From: Ogataea parapolymorpha DL-1
Taxonomy: Eukaryota > Ascomycota > Pichiomycetes > Pichiales > Pichiaceae
Assembly (NCBI RefSeq): GCF_000187245.1
Contig: NC_027863.1
Coordinates: 1-64,000, forward strand
Length of the DNA: 64,000 nucleotides
Direction of reading: 5' to 3'
Position numbers and translations under genes: made by a program. The stretch's first letter is position 1. The number at the start of each line of letters is the position of its first letter. Shown piece after piece: positions 53,465 through 62,452 of the stretch. The notes under the pieces are model-generated. The model made no database searches. It was given only the letters and a program-made list of their open reading frames with translations, and was not told the origin of the DNA.

Positions 53465-53491
53465 CCGATAATTTTCGGTGATCGGCGATAA
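53465..53491. promoter_or_regulatory. CCGATAA and GATAA upstream of DHA2 transporter
   Basis: CCGATAA at 53465-53471 and GATAA at 53487-53491 flank two CGG triplets, about 130-150 bp upstream of the transporter ATG. The same composite occurs at 16333, 21288, 32705 and 46801. Confidence 0.4.
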
Positions 53492-53553
53492 CAGCCAGAT
53501 ACACCCGACCGCTGTCATTAGTCATCCCGTGTATATAGATAATAGCTACGTAA

Positions 53554-55182
53554 TCAGCCAAAGTGGAAGCCGCCCTGCTGGACGTTGGGGTTCATTCCAA
53601 ATCCGAACTGGTCGCCGCTCATCTCCGGCTGCAGCCCGGCAGACTCTTCCTCGGCCTCCTCGCCGCTGAAATAGGTCTCCACGATATGGTAGGCCTTGGT
53701 GTAGATCTTGTCGTTCTCGTTGCTCTGACAGTCGAAAATCTTCTCTGCACCGCCGGCCTCCTCGATGAAAATGGCATTCTCGTTGATGTTGGAACCCCGA
53801 GCCTCCTTTTCCAGCTCTCCCATCCTCAAAATATTCTCCAAGGCGTCGAGCGTCACCTCAATCACCTTGTTGTCTGCAATGGCCAGCAAATCACACAACG
53901 GCTTGATACAGCCCTGGGAAACAAGGTAGCGGATCTGGTCCGGCCGAGTGAGCCCGCCCGACGACGCGTTCGAGATCGCCCAGCACGCCTCCTTCTTCGT
54001 CTTGTAGTCGCCCGTGGCCAGCAGCTTGATGATCTGCGGAATCAGGTTCGAGTCGATCACAGCCTGGATCTGGTCGCTGTTTCCGGCCGTGATGTTGGAA
54101 ATCGTCCAGCACGCCTCCTTCCTGATCGACTCCTTTGGCGATCTCAGCAGCGGAGCAAGCGCAGGCAGCACGCCTGCGTTGATGACAATCTGGGTCTGCA
54201 AATCGTTACCTGTGACAATGTTTCCGACCGCTCTGAGTGCCGGGGTCTGGACCAGCGTGCTCTCGTGGCCCAGCAGCTCCACCAGCCGTTTGGGGATTCT
54301 GGCATCCACCACCGCCTGGATTGCCTCCGTCGTGCCGTCACTCAAGTACGAAATCGCCCAGCATGCGTCGATCAGCGTCTCCACGTCCACAGAGAAAATC
54401 AGCTTGGCCAGCGTAGGCAGAGCACTCTTGACGATCTGCCAGTCCGGCTGCGGGTTCTTTCCCCGACACAAGTTGGACAGCGTCCACGTGGCCGTCCGGA
54501 TAAGCGACATCTTGGAAGACTGGAACAGGGACAAAACAGGGTCCATGGCGTTGCACGACAGCACATAGTCTCTGTACGCAGACGAGTCGCCAGCAACGTT
54601 ACCCAGCGCCCAGATCGCCTGCTCCTTCACCTCCATCGACGGCGAGTACAGCAGGTTCACGAAAAGCGGCACCGCACCCGCGTCCACCACAAATTTGGTC
54701 TGCTCAGAGGTTCCCGATGCAATATTTGTCAACGCCCACGCAGCCTCCAGCTGGAGGATTTCCGGGCCAGACCGCATAAACTCCACCAGCCGTGGCACCA
54801 CGCCACTCTCAATGACCAGGTCAATCGGCGGGTTGTGCTCTTTCGACAAAATCTGTCTGAACTTGATGGTGGCGTCGAGCTGTTGTTCCAAATCGCTAGA
54901 ATTAATACTGTTCACCATTTTCGGCAACTCCTCCTGTAACTGTCTATAGAAAACGGTCTCTGCACTTTGTGTCTCCTCGTCCTCCTCGTCCGAGTCGTTC
55001 ATGCCGCTTGGCGCGTTGAAGTTCCGTCTCTTAGTCAGCAGTTCCTCTCGCTTCTGTTTTCTCAGTTCCACCTGTTGCGTTTCTCTTCTTCTTCTCACTT
55101 CATCCTGCTGGAACCGGTTCTTGTTTTTAAAGTTCGCCTTTCTGTACTCCGGCACATATCTTGAAGTCGCATCGGAATCCAT
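53554..55182 (-). CDS. SRP1: Importin alpha (karyopherin alpha)
   Basis: A 542-residue nuclear-import adaptor, the same length as S. cerevisiae Srp1. It has an importin-beta-binding basic region (about residues 12-55, [18 protein letters not shown]), an acidic linker, ten armadillo repeats with repeated [26 protein letters not shown] Trp-Asn pairs that bind nuclear localisation signals, and an acidic C-terminus ending in a Gly-rich segment. I start at the ATG at 55182 ([14 protein letters not shown]); the 37-codon extension begins with TTG. Divergent from a mitochondrial-type gene. Its promoter has no GATAA. Confidence 0.97.
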   Translation of the reverse strand: MDSDATSRYVPEYRKANFKNKNRFQQDEVRRRRETQQVELRKQKREELLTKRRNFNAPSGMNDSDEEDEETQSAETVFYRQLQEELPKMVNSINSSDLEQQLDATIKFRQILSKEHNPPIDLVIESGVVPRLVEFMRSGPEILQLEAAWALTNIASGTSEQTKFVVDAGAVPLFVNLLYSPSMEVKEQAIWALGNVAGDSSAYRDYVLSCNAMDPVLSLFQSSKMSLIRTATWTLSNLCRGKNPQPDWQIVKSALPTLAKLIFSVDVETLIDACWAISYLSDGTTEAIQAVVDARIPKRLVELLGHESTLVQTPALRAVGNIVTGNDLQTQIVINAGVLPALAPLLRSPKESIRKEACWTISNITAGNSDQIQAVIDSNLIPQIIKLLATGDYKTKKEACWAISNASSGGLTRPDQIRYLVSQGCIKPLCDLLAIADNKVIEVTLDALENILRMGELEKEARGSNINENAIFIEEAGGAEKIFDCQSNENDKIYTKAYHIVETYFSGEEAEEESAGLQPEMSGDQFGFGMNPNVQQGGFHFG

Positions 55183-55334
55183 AGTGGAAATTAAACTCGT
55201 GTAGAATGTCCTACTTGCTAATAAATATTTTTTTTTCCTTAAATTCTTTTGTAACACTTGTTTGTGGTTACGAGCACTCGTAGTGGGGAACAAACTATTT
55301 AAAGGGTCACAAAAGCTCCCTGCGACACATCACA

Positions 55335-56075
55335 ATGCTTCTTTTGCGCAGCTGTCGTCCCATCTTGCTGGCCAATCCACTCTCGACGGCCCTGCGTGGA
55401 CTGTCCACGTCGGCTATGCGCCGCCAAACCTTCAATCTGGGTCAGGAGCCACCCCGTTATAAGGTCCCCAACGAGAAGGAGCAACGGAACCCCATCAAGT
55501 ACAGATCCAGAGAGTCGCTCTTCTTCAATAAAACGCTGCCTACAAAATTCCGTCTGGGGAACGAACCCATGTACGAAAACCCACTTGCAGGCTTCGTTGC
55601 TGGAGCAAAAAGATTCAGTCTAGCATTTGGGTTTGTGGGGCTGTGTTTCTCGTACTTAATGCTCCAGACAGAGTATGTTCTGCCAGAGCTGTGCGAGGCG
55701 TTTGGTGCGGCCTCGCTCGTGCCGTACCCTGTGGTGCAATATCTGTACTCGCCGTATGTGCTCCGCATCTACAGACTCTACGACACCACGAAGGAGCAGA
55801 CCCTGGAGAACCTAGTGGCCGACGAGACGCTCGTGTTCCAGAAACTCAACTGGTCGGGCTTCAAAGTCTACAACGAGCTTGTCAAGGTTGATGACCTGCA
55901 AATCGCGGCAAAAGATACTCCAGAAGGCCGTTTTGGGTTCTCGAACATGATTGCTCGCGAGAAAGACGACCTTACGCGCTCGTTCTACGTTGTTGACGGG
56001 TTTGGAGGCATGCGCATGAACCGCATATGGAAAATCGCCGAAACGCATTCAGGCATCGAATCTGCTCGGCCGTGA
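55335..56075 (+). CDS. Mitochondrial membrane protein of unknown function
   Basis: A 246-residue protein with an Arg/Ser-rich, acid-poor N-terminus (MLLLRSCRPILLANPLST, then ALRGLSTSAMRR) typical of a mitochondrial presequence. A hydrophobic segment is at about 94-112 and a second weaker one at 121-145, followed by a soluble C-terminal half. The layout recalls TMEM70-like or yeast YNR040W-type proteins, but I cannot confirm this. No catalytic motif is seen. It shares a 152-bp promoter with SRP1. An inner-membrane assembly or housekeeping role is speculation. Confidence 0.75.
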   Translation: MLLLRSCRPILLANPLSTALRGLSTSAMRRQTFNLGQEPPRYKVPNEKEQRNPIKYRSRESLFFNKTLPTKFRLGNEPMYENPLAGFVAGAKRFSLAFGFVGLCFSYLMLQTEYVLPELCEAFGAASLVPYPVVQYLYSPYVLRIYRLYDTTKEQTLENLVADETLVFQKLNWSGFKVYNELVKVDDLQIAAKDTPEGRFGFSNMIAREKDDLTRSFYVVDGFGGMRMNRIWKIAETHSGIESARP

Positions 56076-56132
56076 GCAGGTCTGACAAAATATTTATTTT
56101 TCACATTATTTATTAAAGCGGAAACTTAGAGC

Positions 56133-56618
56133 ATGAAAGTGGTGATCCAGAGGGTCAAGCAGGCCTCAGTGACGGTCAACAAGGAAGTCATCTCGCAGAT
56201 CAATAAAGGACTCATGCTATTGGTCGGCATCTCGACCGAAGATAGCAAGGAAGATGTTGAAAAACTGGCCAATAAGGTGTTGCGGCTGAAGCTTTTCGAG
56301 GACTTGGGCGTCGACGCCAACACCAAAACCGAGTGGGTCGGCAAGCCATGGCAGAAAAGCGTTGTGGACATCAAAGGAGAGATCTTGTCAGTGTCACAGT
56401 TCACGCTCTACGGCAACATCAAGAAGGGCGCCAAGCCGGACTTCCACCGTGCACAGAAGGGCCATGTGGCTCAGGAGCTGTACGAGATGTTTTTGAGCCT
56501 GCTACGTGCAGAAATGGGTGAAGACAAGGTGAAGGACGGCCAGTTCGGCGCCATGATGGATGTGGGCATCGTCAACGACGGGCCCGTTACGATTGTCTGG
56601 GATACAAGGGACAAATAG
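56133..56618 (+). CDS. DTD1: D-aminoacyl-tRNA deacylase
   Basis: A 161-residue enzyme that removes D-amino acids (and glycine) mischarged on tRNA, in translation quality control. Both signature motifs of DTD are intact: SQFTLYG (88-94) and the cross-subunit NDGPVT (148-153). The start MKVVIQRVKQASVTV is characteristic. The stop (TAG 56616-56618) is one base from that of the convergent stress-domain gene. It is coincidental, but worth noting, that a D-amino-acid oxidase also lies in this window. Confidence 0.96.
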   Translation: MKVVIQRVKQASVTVNKEVISQINKGLMLLVGISTEDSKEDVEKLANKVLRLKLFEDLGVDANTKTEWVGKPWQKSVVDIKGEILSVSQFTLYGNIKKGAKPDFHRAQKGHVAQELYEMFLSLLRAEMGEDKVKDGQFGAMMDVGIVNDGPVTIVWDTRDK

Positions 56619-56619
56619 A

Positions 56620-57750
56620 TTATTCTCTATTTCTTCGGAATAGCCGAAAAGGGCTTAGCGCTCTGGAGGGGGAGAAATTAGGGCTGTTGGATCGTGCAGG
56701 CGAAAAGCTCGATTTCGAATGCACTGGAGACAGCACGGACTCAGATCTAAGACTTCGTTGGAATCGTGGTTTTCGGATCTCGGTTTCTGCGAGCTCGAGG
56801 CCATGCTGGAAGTTGCGCAGCGCGTCGGCATACGCCGTTTCCGAGCTCACATTCAGCTTGGGTTTCTGCATATGGTACAACGGGCCGACCACCACGACAG
56901 GTACTTGGGCGTACTGCAAGCAGTATTTGGACATTGACTTGGAGCCGATGATTGCACGGAACCCTGTTTTTTGTGTTCCGTGCGTGCCCACTATCAGGAT
57001 CACCGGATCGTACTCCTTGATGGCCTTGGTGATCATCTCGGGCACTTTCCCGACCTTGAGCTCAAGCACAATTTTTATTCTCTTATCTTTGGTGTTGAGT
57101 GTCGCGATTTCTTCAAGGATCTTTTCTCCTTCCTTTTTATAGTCTCGCTGGTAATCGCCCGCCGCATCTTCTTTCGAGAGCACCCGTAGACACACAAGCG
57201 TGTCGCCGTCGCTGACCATTTCGTCGATCGTCCATTTCAAGGCCAGCAGCGAGCACTCGTTGTCGTCGTAGCCACACATAAACGTCCGCGAGACCCTGTC
57301 GAAATGGAAGTCTTTGTGCTTCGTGGTGAGAATGTATTGCATTTTTTCATAGTCCAGCTGGCTATTGCCCATATTTTCGAAAGCAATCCCCCGATGGAAA
57401 GACCCTGTGCCTTTCAAAGGTGGTCTTTTTGGCTGCAGATCGGAGATCTCGTCGATAGACAAATTCGTCGTTGGCAGCGAGCTATCAGTGGAGTTTTGTC
57501 GGGACAACGACGGTGACCGTAGCACACGTTCTGGTGTTTGTGTTCGTAAAGACATCGCGTCGAGCTCGTCCACTTGGCCCTGTGACAGGTGGTATATGAG
57601 AGAATTAAGCTCTGTGTTCCGCTTTGTTTCTGGGTCGTCCAGAGCCTCTGCGATGTCCAAGTCTGCCTGCCTCCTGTAGGCAAGCATGCCGACCGGCTGC
57701 GGGATAGCCTGCCGTGGTTTGTCGCTCTGGGCACGGCCTGTGTCCGCCAT
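56620..57750 (-). CDS. Universal stress protein (Usp) domain protein
   Basis: A 376-residue fungal protein with a single Usp domain at about 155-290, including the nucleotide-binding stretch IVGTHGTQ (253-260) followed by GFRAIIGSKSMSKY. It is flanked by disordered, Ser/Pro-rich N- and C-terminal regions rich in candidate phosphorylation sites (SPSLSRQNS; repeated SP and SPSR near the C-terminus). Homologues occur in many fungi with no firmly known role; stress or nutrient signalling is the usual guess. No membrane or targeting signal. Convergent with DTD1 by one base, divergent from DUG3. Confidence 0.88.
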   Translation of the reverse strand: MADTGRAQSDKPRQAIPQPVGMLAYRRQADLDIAEALDDPETKRNTELNSLIYHLSQGQVDELDAMSLRTQTPERVLRSPSLSRQNSTDSSLPTTNLSIDEISDLQPKRPPLKGTGSFHRGIAFENMGNSQLDYEKMQYILTTKHKDFHFDRVSRTFMCGYDDNECSLLALKWTIDEMVSDGDTLVCLRVLSKEDAAGDYQRDYKKEGEKILEEIATLNTKDKRIKIVLELKVGKVPEMITKAIKEYDPVILIVGTHGTQKTGFRAIIGSKSMSKYCLQYAQVPVVVVGPLYHMQKPKLNVSSETAYADALRNFQHGLELAETEIRKPRFQRSLRSESVLSPVHSKSSFSPARSNSPNFSPSRALSPFRLFRRNRE

Positions 57751-57833
57751 AATTTCAGATACGTATCGTCGCGACTATCTTTAAATTTAGAATTGAAATC
57801 CGTCTATATTTTTATTTTTTTATTTATTTCTCT

Positions 57834-58892
57834 ATGTGCCGATTTCTAATTTACAAGGGCACAGAGCCCATGTTGCTCGCCAGTCTGCTTACAAGACCGG
57901 CCCATTCGATCATCAACCAATCTTTTGACTCCCGGCTCCGGGTCGACCACACGCCCGTCAACGGAGACGGATTCGGCGTGGGATACTATACCCCAGACGA
58001 GGAGTCAGACAAGACGGTTTCGGGTACTCCATGTGTTTACAAGGCGATCACACCGGCTTGGAACAACCAGAACCTGCAGAAACTGGCAGAGAAGACGAAA
58101 TCGAAGCTCATTTTCGCCCACGTGAGAGCGTCCACGTACGGTGTCCTGAGCGAAACAAATTGCCATCCGTTCACATACCACCGGCTCATGTTCATGCACA
58201 ATGGCGGGATCTCTGGTTTTGGCAAGATCAAGCGATTGCTTATACAGCACATCGAGGACGAGTTTTTCCTCACGATCCAGGGCTCTACCGACTCTGAATG
58301 CTCGTTTGCATTGTTTTTAGACTGTTTATACAAGCTGGGATACGACCCCAAGGAGGAGAAGCAGATTCCACATTCTGCGCTCAGACAGGCTCTCGAAACC
58401 ACCATCCAGCTCATCAAGGACTGGGTCAAACAGGTGAACCCAACACAACCGGCCGAACCGTCGCTCCTCAACTTCGCCGTCACCGACGGCGAATCGATCT
58501 GTGTTTCGCGGTACGTGAGCTCGAAAACCGACGAGGCAGCCTCGCTGTATTTCTCCACCGGTTCCCGGTTCATCGAGGTCGAACCTTCCAGATACAAAAT
58601 GGAACGTCTTGACCGGTCCCAGGATATCATTATGATCGCTTCAGAACCGCTCACATTTGAGAGAGGCGACTGGATCTCTGTGCCGTCAAATTCGATTTTG
58701 ACCGTCAAGGGCCAAACCGTGCTCCTGCACCCTATCAAAGACGAATACTACCAGAGCGACCCAACATACACCAGATCGTCCGAATTTGCGCAGAAAAAGG
58801 GCCTCATGGGAACGTACCCGAAGGCAGAGATCGTCAACAACAACTTGCCGCCGCTGGAAAGAGAGGGAAGATCGAGATCTATTGTCGCATAG
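57834..58892 (+). CDS. DUG3: Glutamine-amidotransferase subunit of the Dug glutathione-degrading complex
   Basis: A 352-residue class-II (Ntn) amidotransferase-like protein. In yeast, Dug2-Dug3 cleaves the gamma-glutamyl bond of glutathione. The catalytic cysteine is C2 (MCRFLIYKG), and VNGDGFGVGYY, FAHVRAS and MFMHNGGISGFG are the conserved pocket segments. The length matches S. cerevisiae Dug3 (357). Cytosolic. With OXP1 in the same window, two routes touching glutathione-derived products are represented, though the genes are 11 kb apart. Confidence 0.96.
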   Translation: MCRFLIYKGTEPMLLASLLTRPAHSIINQSFDSRLRVDHTPVNGDGFGVGYYTPDEESDKTVSGTPCVYKAITPAWNNQNLQKLAEKTKSKLIFAHVRASTYGVLSETNCHPFTYHRLMFMHNGGISGFGKIKRLLIQHIEDEFFLTIQGSTDSECSFALFLDCLYKLGYDPKEEKQIPHSALRQALETTIQLIKDWVKQVNPTQPAEPSLLNFAVTDGESICVSRYVSSKTDEAASLYFSTGSRFIEVEPSRYKMERLDRSQDIIMIASEPLTFERGDWISVPSNSILTVKGQTVLLHPIKDEYYQSDPTYTRSSEFAQKKGLMGTYPKAEIVNNNLPPLEREGRSRSIVA

Positions 58893-58897
58893 AGTCA

Positions 58898-59446
58898 TCA
58901 TTCGTTATAGTCATTAGCAGGAGGCTTGCCGTTCTCGCTCCGCATATACAAATCGATAGCAGTACTGAAGGCCGCGAAACCAGCGCATCCAATCAGCGTC
59001 GACGTAGGCCCGCTCTTGATGGCAAGCCCACCTCCTGTTATGCATCCTGCCATTGTTCCATTCCATATGTCGTTTTTGGCGCGCAAGGATTCGATGCTAC
59101 ACTCGACTCCCGAGAAAATCAGTCCGATGTATCCAAAGTTCTTGGCCGACGACCACGTTCGCCGTCCCATATCCGTGAACTGGATTTTCACCTGCTGTTT
59201 GAATGGGAGATCTGCGATCTGTTGCGACGGACCAGGCCCCATTCCAGGAGCCACGTCGTACGACATGGACGCCATGAACAGTCCGAAGAAACCTCCGAGA
59301 ACGAAACCCGACACTCCAGACATCACAGCCTTCCCGGGGCACGACGAGATAAACTCCATGATCTGGCGTGCTCCCTGTTCGGCCTGCTCTTCCTGAGTCA
59401 TCTCCGCCATGGGCTTCTTTGGAGGGGGCAAGAATGGATTGTTCAT
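58898..59446 (-). CDS. TIM22: Mitochondrial inner-membrane translocase subunit Tim22
   Basis: A 182-residue Tim17/22/23-family protein forming the carrier translocase channel of the inner membrane. Four hydrophobic segments from about residue 40 to 165 include GVSGFVLGGFFGLFMASM and the conserved GMTAGC-like NGTMAGCITGGGLAIKSGP. Conserved cysteines typical of Tim22 are visible near residues 36, 117 and 134. It is convergent with DUG3 by 5 bp. Confidence 0.96.
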   Translation of the reverse strand: MNNPFLPPPKKPMAEMTQEEQAEQGARQIMEFISSCPGKAVMSGVSGFVLGGFFGLFMASMSYDVAPGMGPGPSQQIADLPFKQQVKIQFTDMGRRTWSSAKNFGYIGLIFSGVECSIESLRAKNDIWNGTMAGCITGGGLAIKSGPTSTLIGCAGFAAFSTAIDLYMRSENGKPPANDYNE

Positions 59447-59507
59447 AATGAGAAAATGAAAAAAAAATATAAATTATAAATGTTTTTTAGCTTTATGCTT
59501 ACATAAT

Positions 59508-62342
59508 TTATACAGAGAACGCAGCTCCTTTGGTCTGGTACTCGTTCCTAAATTTGCGTAGCTTGAACCAGTCCACGAGCTTCATGATCAGGTAGGCACA
59601 ACACCCAATGAAACGGAACAGCGCCATGAATGCCACAATCCAGAGAATAACGGTCAAAAACACAGATATGCGCGTGTTTGGCAGATAGCTCGACGAGCTC
59701 GTGCTGTCCGGGGTGAATTGATACAGACCGCCAGTTTCGGTGACCAGCGCGATTACTATGAAGTTGGTGATCATCCAGACAAGCACCGTCATCGAACGGA
59801 TAAAGGCAAAATAGAAAGCGTCCTCCTCTTCCTCGTTGACTTTGACTTCTTTTTCCGAGAGTCTTGTAGTGAGCTCGTTAATCATTCTTTTGTAGGCATT
59901 ATCGATTTGGCTCTTGGTGGTTGGAATGACAATTTCGAGCTCTCCATCCTGCGTATTCTTTGAAATTCTCGCCACACCCAAATCGTTTTTGGAGTCGTCT
60001 CCTTTAGTTCCCCACGAGATGTCGTGGATATTGCAGAAGGCGTAGATATTTAGCACATTGATGTAGGCTGGACTCAGCAGCAGGTACTGTACAAAACTGG
60101 TGATCATGTGGTACGGGTCCAAAAAGATAAAAGACCCAATGAAATACAATGCGTAGGTCGATGTGGTAGCCACGATGAGATCGCGGAATCGTGTTTCCGT
60201 GAAAATGAGCTTGATGCTGAAATCGTCTCTGTGTTCGCTCATAATATCCTGAATACTCTTCACGGCCATAAAGATCGCAGCAAATATCATGTACACCATT
60301 AAAATGGCGAAGAACGCCACAATCACCAGATAGAACTTCTTTGTTCCTTTCGGTTTGTTACCGAAGGAAAGCACAAACGTAGTCACAATGGAGGCCAGAT
60401 AGAGCCAGAGAAAAAACACCGACAGAACGTTTCCTGGGGCAAAATCTGCCTCCGGCTCGGCAAGGTAGACAGTCAGAATTCGAAACACAAGGAAGTACGA
60501 CCCAAGCGAGAACCACGACACCAGAAGATTAATAAACTGATAGAGAAACTGGATGTGCAACAAGAGCTTGCGACTCACAGAGTGAGATGTAGACCAGACT
60601 TTGTAGAAATGAAACAGAGAGTAGATCGCTGCGAAAAATGAGCCATTCAACCATCGTCTTCGCTGAGAAATGAAATCGTGCAACTCTTCTGGAACGTCCG
60701 TGTATGCGGCGGCAGTGTTGACATACTTCAGCAGCCACTCACAATTCTGCTTAGCCACCAGCTCGAAACAGAGGATTCTGTCCTCAGCGAGATACATGTT
60801 GGCGTTGAATATACCTCCGCTGTTGGATCTTTTGAGGTCTTCTCCCTTCAAATATTTTTGGAGCGGTGCACCCAGGAGAGCCTGGTATCGGTATGCACTG
60901 AACGCTCCCGGGAGCACGGTCACAAACCCAAACACAGATTCCATTGGCTTGTCCAGGATGTTGCTGATTTTGTACTCGAAGTTTTGTGCTGCCACTAGCG
61001 GATTGAGAAGCAGCCGGCTGTTTTTTCCAAGACTGGCCCTGATTTCTCCACAGGCCCCTGCCACCCGTGGATCTTTGAAGGCTCTCCATAGTTTATAGAG
61101 CGCTTTTCCCTCTGGTTCGGTCCCCACATCCAGCAATACAACGACGTTCGGATTGAGCACCGGCGCAAAAGCTTCCAGAGCCCATGCATGCGAGTTTATT
61201 TTTTTCTGGTTTGTCTCCTTCAAACAGAAGATCATCTGAATGGGTATTTGATTTTCTGTGGTCAGCTTGATTTCGTGCTCGTCCACCTTGCTGATTCCGA
61301 CCATTGTGGTATACTCGTAAATGTGACTCACAACCTTATCGTCGTTGACTTTGTTTTTCGCAAACCCTTCTTGGTACACACCCAGAGCTCCCAAAAGCGC
61401 TTTGGCCTTGGGGTGTATTTTGGTTCTTCCGTCACTCACAACACAAACCACCACTTTCTGCCACGCGTCCTGCCCCCATGTGGACGAGTGTTTGAGCGAA
61501 TACAGATGGCGGATATTTTTAAAGACTCCTTTTAGCGTCCGGGCCAGAAGAATGTCGCTCTCATTGTACATGGTAATCACAACCATCAGTTCTGTTGATC
61601 GCGGCTGCGAATAGAATCGCTGACGAAGCGAGAAGTTGCGGAAGACAAAGTCTGCCGGCTGGCATGTGCACGCCTGGAACCGCATAAATAGGAACTCTCG
61701 ATCTTTTTCAGAGAGCGATGTGGTGTACTTGTTGAGCAGCACATCACTGACGGGACAATCCAGCACCAGATTGCCATTCACCATCTTCACCTGTCGGGCA
61801 GAGGTCACACTCACATCCGAGCTGGTGTCATCGTCGTAGTCTTCGTGGCTCTCTTCTTCGTACCGGTAGTCAAACGGGTCAAAGTGATCTTTAGGAGTGT
61901 TGATCGGGTAGTACGAATTGTTCAAGACTGGAAACGGCACAAAAGTGTGATCAGAGTCAACATCATTATCCATATGGTATGCGCCGATATGTGGAGGCTG
62001 GGTCACAAACGGGTCTCTCCGGTCGCTGTGCAACGAGATGGATTCCACCTTTTCCTCAAATGGCGAGAGTTTTGGGATTCGTGGCGGGTACTCTGCTCCG
62101 CGCGAGGGAGAGTAGTACAGACGTTCTGGCGAGGGCGAGTATGTGCGTTTGTGGGGAGAAGGACTACCGTAGAGGCGGTCCCGGGATCCGTACCCGTGCT
62201 CTGGCGTGTGGTAGATGCTGTTGGCCTCTCTTCGATGGGGCAGGTACGATCGCTCAAAATCGTCCTCCTCCCCGTTGATCTGCATCCACGGGTTCTCTGT
62301 GGGCAGTCCGTTCACAGTCTCGTCCGACTGACTGTACTGCAT
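59508..62342 (-). CDS. Chitin synthase, division 1 (class I/II)
   Basis: A 944-residue integral membrane glycosyltransferase polymerising N-acetylglucosamine into chitin. It has a disordered N-terminus (about 1-180, with SPSPERLYYSPSR), then the 1N-domain segment NGNLVLDCPV (about 189-198), the catalytic domain with ITMYNESD, VSDGR, LLDVGT, EDR (520-522) and QRRRW (560-564), and C-terminal transmembrane helices. Size and order fit Chs1/Chs2-type enzymes; which class is unresolved. I start at the ATG at 62342. An in-frame ATG at 62459 exists, but it would overlap the divergent FSF1 start. Confidence 0.93.
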   Translation of the reverse strand: MQYSQSDETVNGLPTENPWMQINGEEDDFERSYLPHRREANSIYHTPEHGYGSRDRLYGSPSPHKRTYSPSPERLYYSPSRGAEYPPRIPKLSPFEEKVESISLHSDRRDPFVTQPPHIGAYHMDNDVDSDHTFVPFPVLNNSYYPINTPKDHFDPFDYRYEEESHEDYDDDTSSDVSVTSARQVKMVNGNLVLDCPVSDVLLNKYTTSLSEKDREFLFMRFQACTCQPADFVFRNFSLRQRFYSQPRSTELMVVITMYNESDILLARTLKGVFKNIRHLYSLKHSSTWGQDAWQKVVVCVVSDGRTKIHPKAKALLGALGVYQEGFAKNKVNDDKVVSHIYEYTTMVGISKVDEHEIKLTTENQIPIQMIFCLKETNQKKINSHAWALEAFAPVLNPNVVVLLDVGTEPEGKALYKLWRAFKDPRVAGACGEIRASLGKNSRLLLNPLVAAQNFEYKISNILDKPMESVFGFVTVLPGAFSAYRYQALLGAPLQKYLKGEDLKRSNSGGIFNANMYLAEDRILCFELVAKQNCEWLLKYVNTAAAYTDVPEELHDFISQRRRWLNGSFFAAIYSLFHFYKVWSTSHSVSRKLLLHIQFLYQFINLLVSWFSLGSYFLVFRILTVYLAEPEADFAPGNVLSVFFLWLYLASIVTTFVLSFGNKPKGTKKFYLVIVAFFAILMVYMIFAAIFMAVKSIQDIMSEHRDDFSIKLIFTETRFRDLIVATTSTYALYFIGSFIFLDPYHMITSFVQYLLLSPAYINVLNIYAFCNIHDISWGTKGDDSKNDLGVARISKNTQDGELEIVIPTTKSQIDNAYKRMINELTTRLSEKEVKVNEEEEDAFYFAFIRSMTVLVWMITNFIVIALVTETGGLYQFTPDSTSSSSYLPNTRISVFLTVILWIVAFMALFRFIGCCAYLIMKLVDWFKLRKFRNEYQTKGAAFSV

Positions 62343-62452
62343 CTGGGATCTGAGAGTAATATTTTTTTTTTCTGTTTTGTAAACATTCGCGGGGGGGCCA
62401 GCCACATGTGGCGTATTTGCTATCAGGACGAGACTGAAAAATTTTAGTACCA

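Noticed and set aside
53563..54939. 458-codon open frame antisense to SRP1
   Set aside because: It mirrors the armadillo-repeat coding strand and its translation is low-complexity Arg/Gln/His-rich; a shadow of strong codon bias.
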